From Prorocentrum cordatum (Eukaryota > Sar > Dinophyceae > Prorocentrales > Prorocentraceae): DNA of 64,000 nucleotides. Both the position numbers and the translations under genes were made by a program. Of the stretch, positions 1 to 9,943 are shown piece by piece. How positions within the stretch are numbered: position 1 is the stretch's first letter; every line of letters starts with the position of its first letter. The notes beneath the pieces are model-generated. The model saw nothing but the letters and a program-made list of their open reading frames with translations, made no database searches and was not told the DNA's origin. Location: contig CAUYUJ010015016.1 in the NCBI GenBank assembly GCA_963575745.1, positions 264,236-328,235 on the forward strand, in the 5' to 3' direction.

Positions 1-640
1 GTTTTGCGAGGGTCAGGTTCAGTTTTCCGGGGGTCTCGTTTAGTTTTGCTGGTCCTGTTTTGTTTTCATTGAGCTTTCGTGCAGTTGTCCTACGGTACAG
101 TATTGTGTAGTTGTCCTTCCGTTTTGTTTAAATGTCTTACGGTCTTGTTTAGTTTTACCAGGGTCTTCTCTAGTTTCCATAAAGTCTTGTTTAGTTGTCT
201 TAGGGCCTTGTCTAGTTTTCCGAAGGGGCTCGTCTCGTTTTCTTGGGGTCTCGTTTAGTTTTCGCTGGGTCTTGTTTAGTTTTCTGAGGGCCGTGTCTAG
301 TTAGCATAGGGTCTTGTGTGTTTTCCCTTGGGTCTTGTCTACTTCTCCTACGGTCTTGTCTAGTTTTCCGAGGGTCTTCTTTAATTTTACTAGGGTCTTG
401 TCTTGTTCTCCTAGGGCCTTCTCTAGTTTTCCTAGGGTCTTATCCTGTTTTCCTAGTTTGGGTCTTGTCTAGTTGTCCTACGGTCTGGTTTAGTTGTCCT
501 ATGGGCTTCTGTAGTTTGCCCAGGGTCTTCCCTAGTTTTTTTCATTGGTAGTGTTTAGTTTTCCCCTGGCAGTGTTTAGTCTTCTCCTGGTCGCGTTTAG
601 TCTTCCCTTGGCTCGTTTGGTTTTCTCCTGGTCGTGCCGA
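1..640. repeat. 21-bp satellite, reverse-oriented arm
   Basis: Degenerate tandem units of about 21 bp of the type GTTTAGTTTTCCTAGGGTCTT, alternating between two variants (a 42-bp dimer). The same satellite occurs in both orientations at 5565-7618 and in the opposite orientation at 9505-9740. Open frames here are a by-product of the triplet period. Confidence 0.9.
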
Positions 641-1060
641 TTTTTCTCCTCGGTCGCGTGGAATTTTTCCCTGATCCGCGCCGCCGCCGTCGTCGCCATC
701 ATCGCGCTTCGTCGAGCTCGCTGTTGCCCCATAGCCGGTTTGGCACAAGCAGAGCGTCGCCCATCTGCGGCGCACCGCGATCGGGGACGCTGTGCTGGGC
801 GATGCGCGCGCCGCTTTATGTTCAATTCGGTGGTTATCTAAAAAAAACGGCAGCAGCGAGCGCGGGGCAGCCGTTGCCGCCGCGGGGACATTGAGACAAA
901 CCCGCAGCGGCGGAGCGTCCAGCGCCCAGACCCCTGGGGCCCTGTTGCTGCTTCTCCTCCTCCTGCTCCTCTTTCTCCTCCCCTCCTTGTCCTCCTCCTT
1001 CTGCATCCGCCGCCTCCTCGTCGATCTGTTCCTGCCCCAGTCTTTTTATATTTAAAAAAT
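641..1060. other. GC-rich spacer, no gene; inverted match to 4990-5180
   Basis: No coding signal trusted. The stretch around 930-1045 read on the minus strand (GGCAGGAACAGATCGACGAG and following purine-rich sequence) resembles 4995-5100 read on the plus strand. The A+T-rich block between is therefore flanked by an inverted pair, with the 21-bp satellite outside it on both sides. Confidence 0.6.
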
Positions 1061-2950
1061 ACCAGGCCCAATTTGGAAAACAAATGCGAGGCCCACTGCG
1101 GGGCAAAGAAGATCCGAGGTGCAATGTTGCCCCCCAAAAAATACCAAATTTTGAAGAAAAAAACAAGAAGAAGGAAAAAGAAGAAAACAAAACAAAAAAA
1201 CAGACAGGTGCGAACTCCAATTTTCTTGGACACGCTGAAGATGAGGGCGAAACTTCTGAACAAAATGCAGTTGCGGAGCCCGCATCTGGAAAAAATGCGC
1301 GGGGCCCAATTTTGCAAAAAAAACAATGCGGGGAACATATGTCTGCAACAACTACCAGTTGCATACCCAATGTCGAAAAAAAGAGGCGCGCGTGCTCCAT
1401 TTTGTATATATATATATATATATAACTGCGGGGCCCACCTTTACCCCACCCAAAAAAAACGCTGTGAGTTAACAGAGTTTGAAAACAAAAAATGAGAGGC
1501 CGAACTAATCATAAAAAAATGAGTTCGTTTTATTTCTATTGTTCTCCGAGTTGTCGCAGCGACAATGTTACGTGTTTTCTCCACCGGGCAATTTCTTTCT
1601 TTCCATTTGTTTTGTAAAGTTGTCGTGGCGACAACTTTTTAATGCAAAAATCCAGACGGCAACTTTATTTGTTTCCCGCATTTTTTCCAGCGCGACATGT
1701 TTTTTTTTGATTTTTTCCTCCCGACAAATATATCATGTTCATTTTTTTCCGAGGCCTACGTTTGCAAATAAATAAGTTATGCCGCGCAAGTTTTGCAGAC
1801 ATAATTAAGTTGCGCTGCAGGAGCTGCGGGAAAACATGCAGCGGGGAAAAATTGCGAAATCAATTGAAGCATTTGTTTCAAATATGTTGGGATTATGTAT
1901 ATACATATATATATATGTTGTGGCGAGGCCCAACTGCGGAAAATTTCGACGACAAGATTGAAGAACTGTTGCGAGGTAAAAGAATTGAAAAACAAATGTA
2001 TTGAGGCCCAATTGGAATAAAGAATAAAAGCTGCGCGGGGCAACGAGGGACTTGGCCCCGCGCGGCCCGCGATCATGGCCAGAGGCGCGACCGCGAGCGT
2101 CGACTAGCGCGGCGGGGGGAGGCGCGTCGAAGGTCAGGCGCCGCGAGGGCGCGCGCTTGGAGGAGAAAAAATTCAAAAAATACAGTTGGTGGTGTGGCGA
2201 CTCCATTAAAAAATGATCAGACATAAAATTGTCGGGCGGGCAAAACTTCTGACAGCTTTCAAAACAATTCAAGTTTATTTTCGCTTTATAAAAAGAACTG
2301 TCGGTGCGACGATTCCATTAGAGACGCCCCGAACAAACATAAAATTGTCGAGTGGAAAATGTTGAAAAACATAAAGTTGCCGCTGCGTCAACATTTGAAA
2401 AAATTCGAGGAAACAAAAAAAACTGCCGGGTGGAAACATCAAGTCGGTGGTGCCAGTCTTTTGGGTTGGTTATTAATATATATATATATATATATATGTA
2501 TACACACACGAAGAAACGTAAAATTGTCGGTTGGGAAAAATGTTGAAAACATAAAGATGTCTTTGCGACAAGTTTATTCAAACAAAAATGGGAAAAAACT
2601 GTCGGGGGAAAAGTTTTGAAAGCAAATGAAGTTGTCACTGCCACAATTTCATGGAACACATGTTGGGGAAACTATACAATAAAGTTGTCGGGTGGAAAAA
2701 ATTTGAAACAGAAAAACATAATGTTGACGCTACCACTGCTTTTTGCATTAATAAAATGGAAAACAAATACATCAAGTTGTTGGGTTGATTTTTTAACGAA
2801 AAAAAGTTGTCTCCACCGCAACTCGTATTGGGCATTTTTTCAAGCAAAAAAAAAGTTGCGGGTGGGAAAAATTTTGAGAAAAACATAAAGTTGCGACGGG
2901 GGTTGTGGAAGAGGAAAATTCGGAGCCATGCGTTATTTTATCAAATTTCG
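1061..2950. repeat. A+T-richer degenerate minisatellite with TTGTCG..CGACAA hairpins
   Basis: Loosely repeated units containing phrases such as AAACATAAAGTTGTCG, GTCGGGTGGAAAAATTTGA and GCGAGGCCCAATTTTG, with three (TA)n runs near 1405, 1895 and 2475. Small palindromes recur, for example TTGTCGCAGCGACAA at 1551-1565 and GTTGTCGTGGCGACAAC at 1619-1635. I see no convincing gene; short open frames are low-complexity Lys/Asn/Phe sequences. Confidence 0.7.
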
Positions 2951-2951
2951 A

Positions 2952-3113
2952 GACCGGCTGAAATCAGCGAACATTGAATCTGTGCGTTGGGCTCTTGAGT
3001 TGTGGACGTAATTAAAAATCAATATGCAACCACAACTCAACATCCCAACATAATGATTCAATGTTCGCTTATTTTACCCGGTTCTGAAAATTGGTAAAAT
3101 AAGCGAACGGTGA
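2952..3113. repeat. Imperfect inverted repeat around AGCGAACATTGAAT
   Basis: About 30 bp at 2952-2981 (ending AGCGAACATTGAATC) is inverted at 3055-3084 (starting GATTCAATGTTCGCT), with a third partial copy at 3088-3113 (TAAAATAAGCGAACGGTGAA). It is a foldback or remnant element of about 160 bp; its identity is unknown. 3114-3300 holds nothing recognisable. Confidence 0.65.
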
Positions 3114-3304
3114 ATCGGCATGTCGGCCAACTGAGTTGTCGCATCTTGGCCCGAGGAGTTTGGCATCGGAGTTTTTTTTACTTGACAGCTCTTGCTGATA
3201 GGTTTCTAGTAGGGTCAAAAGAGAGCATCATGACTCCTCAGGGGGGTCTGGGCGGGTGCTGGGGAAGAGAACCGGGAACATAACCGGGCTCGTTTTAAAC
3301 AAAC

Positions 3305-3655
3305 ATTCACACATTTCGTGCTCTTCGACCTCCCAGAACTCCATTCCCGGGCCACATTTTGAATAACCGGAGCCAACAGTCACACACTTCGTGCTCTTCG
3401 ACCTCCCAGAACTCCATTCCCGGGCCACATTTTGGATGCCCGGAGCCAACTGTAGGCCACTTCGTGCTCTTCGATTTCCCAGAACTCCATTCCCGGGCCA
3501 CATTTTGGATGCCCGGAGCCAACTGTAGGCCACTTCGTGCTCTTCGAGTTCCCAGAACTCCATTCCTGGGCATGATTTTGAATGCCCGGAGCCAACTGTA
3601 GGCCACTTCGTGTTCTTCGAGTTCCCAGAACTCCATTCCCGGGCCACATTTTGAA
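3305..3655. repeat. 72-bp tandem array, five copies
   Basis: Units beginning CTTCGACCTCCCAGAACTCC repeat every 72 bp (near 3325, 3397, 3469, 3541, 3613). Because 72 is a multiple of three, the minus strand stays open and encodes 24-residue repeats containing GMEFWELEEHE. I treat this as a minisatellite, not a gene. Confidence 0.85.
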
Positions 3656-3990
3656 TGCTGAGGCAGGCTGATGCTGAGGCAGGCTGAGGCTGAGGCAGGC
3701 TGAGGCTGAGGCCGAGGCTGAAGGCAGACTGAGGCTGAGGCTGAAGCAGGCTGAGGCTGAGGCTGAGGCAGGCTGAGGCTGAGGCTGAGGCAGGCTGATG
3801 CTGAGGCAGGCTGAGGCTGAGGCTGAGGCAGGCTGAGGCTGAGGCAGGCTGAGGCTGAGGCTGAGGCTGAGGCCGAGGCTGAAGGCAGACTGAGGCTGAG
3901 GCTGAAGCAGGCTGAGGCCGAGGCTGAGGCAGGCTGAGGCTGAGGCAGGCTGAGGCTGAGGCTGAGGCAGGCTGAGGCTGAGGCTGCGAT
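3656..3990. repeat. GGCTGA hexanucleotide array
   Basis: Tandem GGCTGA with GCAGGCTGA variants. It continues directly from the 72-bp array and encodes a Ser/Ala/Leu/Pro-rich open frame on the minus strand that is purely repeat-derived. Confidence 0.92.
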
Positions 3991-4380
3991 TGTGACTGCC
4001 GTTGTCACTGCGACTGTCATCGCGAATGCGACTACGACTGCGAGAACAGCAGAATTCTTCAACTGGATTCTCATCTCAATCTTAAGGGGAATGCTTCCAT
4101 ACATGCTCCTACACATCGCTGTTAGGTTGCTTTGCCGGGATAATTTTGGGGAAAAAGCTGTCGGGGGGAACAGTTTTGGGAAAAAAGGTTGTCGCGTGGG
4201 GAAAAATTTGAGAAACAAATTGTCGCCAGAGACAAAAATTGAAAGCAATCAAGTTGTCGCTGCGACATTTTTTGCTGTTGCAAAAAATCGAAAGACATGC
4301 AATTGTCGGGTTGGAAAAATATGGAAATAATCAAGTTATCGTTGCGACGACCTTATTATTGAAAAACCATGAGAGCGCGG
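3991..4380. repeat. A+T-rich block with TTGTCG hairpins, no gene
   Basis: This resumes the 1.1-2.9 kb repeat type after the two arrays. Palindromic phrases include TTGTCGCCAGAGACAA at 4219-4234 and GTTGTCGCTGCGACAT from 4253. Confidence 0.6.
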
Positions 4381-4388
4381 ATGACGAA

Positions 4389-4592
4389 ATGGCCATCAAG
4401 TGTGCGCACACGCGCAACTGCCGCTTTCTCGACAACGACAACTACCAGGACTGGCTCCGCGCCCTCCACAATCCCCAGCAGTGCGCCTGGCTGGAGAGCA
4501 ACCAGGAGAAGCTCCATATGAAGTACTACTTTGACTCCCTGGGCTTCTTCGAAACGCTGGACGGGAACAGTGCCGTCATTTCAACTATGCAG
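4389..4592 (+). CDS. Probable single exon, Cys-containing dinoflagellate family
   Basis: A 68-codon stretch with clearly protein-like composition inside an otherwise repetitive region. It begins MAIKCAHTRNCRFLDNDNY and includes CAWLESNQEKLHMKYYFDS. Cysteines at residues 5, 11 and 37 (by eye) and the aromatic-rich NYQDWLRAL recall short Cys-rich exons repeated in dinoflagellate gene models; I remember the style, not a named family. The last codon is followed by CAG|GGCGCG, a plausible splice donor with GC or GG. The reading frame remains open to 4785 but loses protein character after 4592. No upstream exon was identified, so the true start is unknown. It may be a fragment or a pseudogene. Confidence 0.4.
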
Positions 4593-4599
4593 GGCGCGA

Positions 4600-5560
4600 G
4601 TGATGCAGGCGGTCGGACTGGGCCGTGCAGTCTTGATTATACGCGTGCGCGCGTCGATCCTGTGTCTCATGTGCATGGCGACGACTCCGGTGTGGCGTCC
4701 GTTCAAATTTTCTTTCATTTTTTAAATTGTTTTCAAAATTTTACACCGCGCATTTTTAAAACTACAAGAGTGAGCCTCGCACGTTGAGCCATGCGTTGCA
4801 TCGAAAACTTGCGCCTCGCATTTTTTTTTTGCAACAGTGGGCGTGCAAATGCTAGTTTTGCAAGCGTATTTTCCTCGCGTTGCTTTTCTTACAAATTCGG
4901 CGCATCTTCGGTACCCCCCCCCAAAAAAAAAACAAAAATGGAGCTCGCAAATGTTTTGCGTCGTAAAAAAAGAAGATTTGACCTGCTATTGTTTCAAGAT
5001 TGGAGCAGGAACAGATCGAGGAGGAGGCGGGGGCAGAAGGAGGGGGACAATGGGAGGCAGGGGGGAGAGGAGCAGGAGGAGGAGAAGCAACACCAGTACC
5101 AGCAGCAGGACCAGCACCCGCAGCAGAACCAGCAGCCGCAGCAGCAGCAGGGCAGAGAGGATCAGACTGCGGCAGTTCTCGGCTTAAGGCAACCACCCGC
5201 GCGCAAGGGCCAGACGCTTCCTTCTTCTGGAGGCGACAACCGAAAAGCTAAAGTGAGGCGCTGCCTCTGGCGCGCCTGCTGCCTCTGGCGCATTGCCGAT
5301 GTTGTTGCCGATGGGGGCGGTTTGCCGGGCCTGCAAGCAACGCCCCCGCGACCATGATGGTTCGTGCAGGAATCGTGATTGTAGAGAGTTCCGCCCAGGA
5401 CGTACGGGGCAACACTTTAAGAGGAAACGGCAGCAGAATCTCCTCGGGAACGTCGCAAAATGCCTCGGTGACTTCGTTCAGGGCGGGTGCGTCGCTTCGC
5501 TATGTCACAGGCGCGTTGTTCGCATGGGCATTGCGGCAGGCATTTTGCTGCGAGAACAAG
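4600..5560. other. No gene: A+T-rich then purine-rich low complexity
   Basis: 4600-4985 is A/T-rich with poly-A/T runs and no coding signal. 4986-5190 is GGAGCAGG/CAGCAG-type sequence encoding Glu/Gln repeats. 5191-5560 is unassigned. The segment around 4995-5100 is the inverted counterpart of about 930-1045. Confidence 0.6.
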
Positions 5561-5564
5561 ACTC

Positions 5565-7618
5565 GAGAAAAAACTAAACAGGACCCCAGCAAAACTAGAC
5601 GAGACCTCAGGACAATTAAACAGGACCTTACCACAACTAAACGAGACCCTAGGCAAACTAAAGAGGACCCTACCAAATCTAAACGAGACCGTAGGACAAC
5701 TAAAGAGGACCCTAGCAAAACTACACGAGACCCTAGGAAAACTAAACACGACCCTACGAAACCTAAACGAAACCCTAGGAAAAACTAAGCACGACCTACC
5801 AAACCTCAACGAGGCCCCCCGGGCCCCCCCGGGCCCCCCCCGGGCCGCCCGGGCCCCCCCTGGGACCCCCCCTTGCTCTTCCCGGACCGCCCCAAGCCCC
5901 CCCCGGGCCACCCCGGGCCACCCCCAGCCCCCCGGGCTTTTCCCGGGCGCCAAGCCCGGAACCCGTGACCGGCGCGGGACCAGGGTTCGTTTAGTTTTGG
6001 TAGGGTCTTGTTTAGTTTTCTTCGGGTATCGTTTAGTGTTGTTAGGGTCTCGTGTACTTTTGGTATGGTCTTGTTTAGTTGTCCTAGGGTCTCGTTTAGT
6101 TTGGGTAGGGTCCTGTTTAGTTTTCCTGGGGTCTCGTTTAGTCTTTGGTCGGGTCCTGTTGAGTTGTCCTAGGGTTTCGTTTAGTTTCGGTGGGGTCTTG
6201 TTTAGTTTTCCTAGCCAAACTAAACAAGACTCAAAAAAATACCAAATCAAAATTAGAAGAGATCTCAGGAACACTAAACAGGACCTCACCAAAACTAAAC
6301 GAGACCCCAAACTAAAGAGGACCCCACCAAAACTAAACGAGACCGTAGGAAAACTAAAGAGGACCCCAGCAAAACTAAACGAGACCTCAGGAAAACTAAA
6401 CACGACCCCGCGAAGCCTAAACGAGACCAGAGGAAAACTAAACAGGACCCAGCCAAAACTAAACGAGGCCCCCCCGGGCCCCCCCCGGGCTGCCCGGCCC
6501 CCCCCGAGACCCCCACCCCCCCCCCCCCAGGCCGCCCCCTGCCTCCCCCCAGGCCCCCCCCGGTCCCCCCCCCGGGCCGCCCGGGCCCCCCCCCGGGCCC
6601 CCTCCGAGCCCCCTTCGGGCGCGAAGCACGGAAGCCGTGACCGGCGCGGGGCCAGGGTTCGTTTGGTTTTGGTAGGGTCTTGTTTAGTGTTCCTGGGGTC
6701 TCGTTTAGTGTTGCTCGGGTCCTGTTTAGTTTTCCGAGGGTCTCGTTTAATTTTGGTAGGGTTCTGTTTAGTTGTCCGAGGGTCTCGTTTAGTTTTGGTA
6801 GGGTCATGTTTAGTTATCTTAAGATCTTGTTTAGTATTTGGTAGGGCCCTGTTTAGTTTTCCTGGGGTCTCGTTTAGTTTCGGCAGGGTCCCGCTTATAG
6901 TTTTCCTAGCCAAAACTAAACAAGACTCCGGTGGAAGAGCTAAACAGGACCCAAGCAAAACTAGACGAGATCCCAGGAAAACTAAACAGGACCTGACCAA
7001 AACTAAACGAGACCCTAGGAAAACTAAAGAGGACCCTACCAAAACTAAACGAGACCGTAGGAAAGCTAAAGAGGACCCCAGCAAAACTAAACGAGACCTT
7101 AGGAAAACTAAACACGACCCTACGAAACCTAAACGAGACCTTAGGAAAATTAAACAAGACCCTACCAAAGCTAAACGAAGCCCCCCGGCCACCCCCCGGG
7201 GGGTGCGCCCCCCGGGACCCCCCCCGGGCCCCTCCTGGGCCGCCCCCGGCGTTCCCCGGGCCCCCCCCGGCCCCCCTCCCGGGCTGCCCGGGCCCCCCCC
7301 CGGGCCCTCCCTGGGCCCCCCCCCCGCGCGCGAAGCCCAGAACCCGTGACCGGCGCGGGGCCAGAGATCGTTCAGTTTTGGTAGGGTCATGTTTAGTGTT
7401 CCTAGGGTCTCGTTCAGTGTTGCTAGGGTCTTGTTTATTTTTCCCAGGGTCTCGTTTACTTTTGGTCGGGTCCTGTTTAGTTTTCCTATGGTCTCGTTTA
7501 GTTTTGGTAGGGTCATGTTTACTTTTCCTAGGGTCTCGTTTAGTTTTTGGTAGGGCCCTGTTTAGTTTTCCTGGGGTCTCGTTTAGTTTTGGTAGGGTCT
7601 TGTTTAGTTTTCCTAGCA
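5565..7618. repeat. Higher-order giant inverted satellite, three tandem units
   Basis: Three consecutive units of about 690 bp. Each consists of a forward arm of 21-bp repeats (AAAACTAAACGAGACCCTAGG type), a C/G-rich core and a reverse arm of the same 21-mers. Forward arms are near 5575-5815, 6214-6455 and 6908-7180; cores near 5815-5985, 6455-6655 and 7180-7365; reverse arms near 5985-6210, 6655-6905 and 7365-7618. Each core ends in a shared phrase resembling GTGACCGGCGCGGGGCCAGG (near 5967, 6637 and 7346). The 21-bp period keeps very long frames open on both strands (about 620 and 700 codons) that encode K/R/D/P or F/S/L/V repeats. I regard these as artefacts. Confidence 0.9.
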
Positions 7619-7639
7619 CAAATTGAACAAGACTCTAGA

Positions 7640-9370
7640 GTGAGAGGAGAAATTTGCTTGGCGAAGGACCCAACCATGTGCAGTTGTGAATGCCGCAATT
7701 GTGCTGGGTGGTGGCGGACGCATGCGGGCGGTGCCGCTGGGACCTTCGGTGGAGCTCCCTATGGGGCCGCGAAACGCTGTGCTGGGTGGGTGAGACGCGG
7801 TCAGCAAGGGCTGTGCTGCGTGGTGGCGGACGCATGCGAGCGGTGCCACTGGGGCCTTCGGTGGGGCCCCCTATGGGGCCACGAAACGCTGCACTGGGTG
7901 GGTGAAACGCAGGCAGGGAGCAAGGGCTGTGCAGGGTGGTGGCGGACGCATGCGGGCGGTGCCGCTGGTGCCTTCGGTGGAGCTCCCTATAGGGCTACGA
8001 AGCGTTGTTCTGGGTGGGCGAAGCGCAGGGAACAAGGGCTGCGCAGGGTGGTGGCGGACGCCAGCGGGCAGTGCCACTGGGGCCTTTGCTGGGGCCCCCT
8101 ATGGGGCCACGAAGCGTGCGAGGGGTGTGCCAGAATGGGGTGTGGAGCCGCATGCCAGCGCAGCCACTGGGGCCTTCGGTGGAGCTCCCTATGGAGCCAC
8201 GAAACGTGTGAGGGGTGTGCGAAATTGGGGGTGGAACCGCATGCGAGCGCAGCCACTGCGGCGTTCGGTGGAGTCCCTATGGGGCCACGAGACGTGCGAA
8301 GGGCGTGCCGAGAAAGGGGGTGGAACCGCATGCGAGCGCAGCCACTGGGCCTTCGGTGGAGCTCTCTATGGGGCCACGAACCGCGCGAGGGGTGTGCCGG
8401 AATGAAGGGGGGGGGGAACCACATGCGAGCGCAGCCACTGGGGCGTTCGGTGGAGCTCCCCATGGAGCCACCCACGAAGCGTGCGAGGGGTGCGCCGACA
8501 TGATGGGGTGGAACCGCATGCGAGCGCAGCCACTGGAGCGTTCTGTGGAGCTCCCTATGGGGCCACGAAAAGTGTGAGGGTGTGCCAGAATGGGGGGTGG
8601 AACCGCATGCGAGCGCAGCCACTGGGGCCTTCGGTGGCTCCGTATGGGGCCACGAAACGCTGTGAGGGGTGTGCCAGAATGGGGGGTGGAACCGCGTGCG
8701 AGCGCAGCCACTGGGCCTTCGGTGGAGCTCCCTATGGGGCCACGAAACGTGTGAGGGGTGTGCCAGAATGGGGGGTGGAACCGCATGCGGCGCAGCCACT
8801 GGGGCCTTCGGTGGAGCTCCCTATGGGGCCACGAAACGTGTGAGGGGTGTGCCAGAATGGGGGGTGGAACCGCATGCGGGCGCAGCCACTGGGGCCTTCG
8901 GTGGAGCTCCCTATGGGGCCACGAAACGTGTGAGGGGTGTGCCAGAATGGGGGTTGGAACCGCATGCGGGCGCAGCCACTGGGGCCTTCGGTGGAGCTCC
9001 CTATGGGGCCACGAAACGTGTGAGGGGTGTGCCAGAATTGGGGGTGGTTTCGCATGCGAGCGCAGCCACTGGGGCCTTCGGTGGAGCTCGGTATGGGGCC
9101 ACGAAACGTGTGAGGGGTGTGCCAGAATGGGGGGTGGAACCGCATGCGGGCGCAGCCACTGGGGCCTTCGGTGGAGCTCCCTATGGGGCCACGAAGCGTG
9201 TGAGGGGTATGCCAGAATGGCGGGTGGAACCGCATGCGGGCGCAGCCACTGGGGCTTCGGTGGAGCTCCCTATGGGGCCACGAAACGTGTGAGGGGTGTG
9301 CCAGAATGGTGGGTGGAACCACATGCGGGCGCAGCCACTGGGGCCTTCGGTGGAGCTCCTTGGGCCAGAA
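7640..9370. repeat. 90-bp tandem array (about 17-18 units)
   Basis: From about 8750 the phrase GCCAGAATGG recurs exactly every 90 bp (8761, 8851, 8941, 9031, 9121, 9211). Earlier units are longer and more diverged and contain GGTGGCGGACGCATGCG. All frames of the unit are open, giving 30-residue peptide repeats (GAFGGAPYGATKRV on plus) on both strands. No start context or non-repetitive domain supports a real protein. Confidence 0.92.
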
Positions 9371-9504
9371 ACGTGCAGGGGCGTGGCCAGAATTGGTGCG
9401 GGAGGGGATGTGGGAGGGGGAGGGGGGAGGGGGGAAGGAGGCGGGAACGCGGGGCACCGTCTCTTCCAAAAGAGGACCCAACACCACAGGATGGTTGGGA
9501 AAAA

Positions 9505-9793
9505 ATTATCAAAGCAAAACTAGACGAGATCTCAGGAAAACTAAACAGGACCTCACCAAAACTAAACGAGGCCCTAGGACAACCAGAGAGGACCCTACCA
9601 AAACTAAACGAGACCGTAGGACAACTAAACAGGACCCCAGCAAAACTAAACGAGACCCTAGGAAAATTAAACACGACCCTACGAAACCTAAACGAGACCA
9701 TAGGACAACTAAACAGGACCCTATAGCTAAACGAGGCCCCCCGGGCCCCCCCGGGGGGCGCGCCCCCCGGGCCCCCCCCCCGGGCCCTTCCCC
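9505..9793. repeat. Forward arm of the 21-bp satellite plus GC core
   Basis: A single forward arm (ACTAAACGAGACCCTAGG type) to about 9735, then a CCCCGGG-rich core to 9793. The reverse arm expected from the three complete units at 5.6-7.6 kb is missing. The sequence changes abruptly at 9794 into the left terminal inverted repeat of the next element. Confidence 0.85.
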
Positions 9794-9832
9794 CTTGAGC
9801 ATCCAATGCACCAATATATTGCAAACACCCAT
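9794..9832 (+). repeat. Left terminal inverted repeat (39 bp)
   Basis: Starts CTTGAGCATCCAATGCACC and ends GCAAACACCCAT. It matches the reverse complement of 19590-19628 at 36 of 39 positions by eye. It lies 112 bp beyond the stop codon of the TNP2-like gene. Confidence 0.8.
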
Positions 9833-9943
9833 GTATTAGGATTCTCTTAAAATCTCGTCCGTTAAGATTTTCTGTCAAAATTCGCACCGAAGAAAATCCC
9901 CTTAGATGAGGGGCGTTGCCTTCTTTGGGCTATTTTTTCATAC

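Noticed and set aside
5417-7516. Overlapping open frames of about 700 codons (minus) and 620 codons (plus)
   Set aside because: They consist of the 21-bp satellite and GC cores; openness on both strands follows from a 21-bp period without stop codons.
7640-9370. CRISPR-like array
   Set aside because: The repeat is 90 bp with no alternating unique spacers, and the context is eukaryotic.
7640-9726. Long frames with a 30-residue repeat (GAFGGAPYGATKRV)
   Set aside because: The 90-bp minisatellite is open in several frames on both strands. No unique domain, start context or codon asymmetry.
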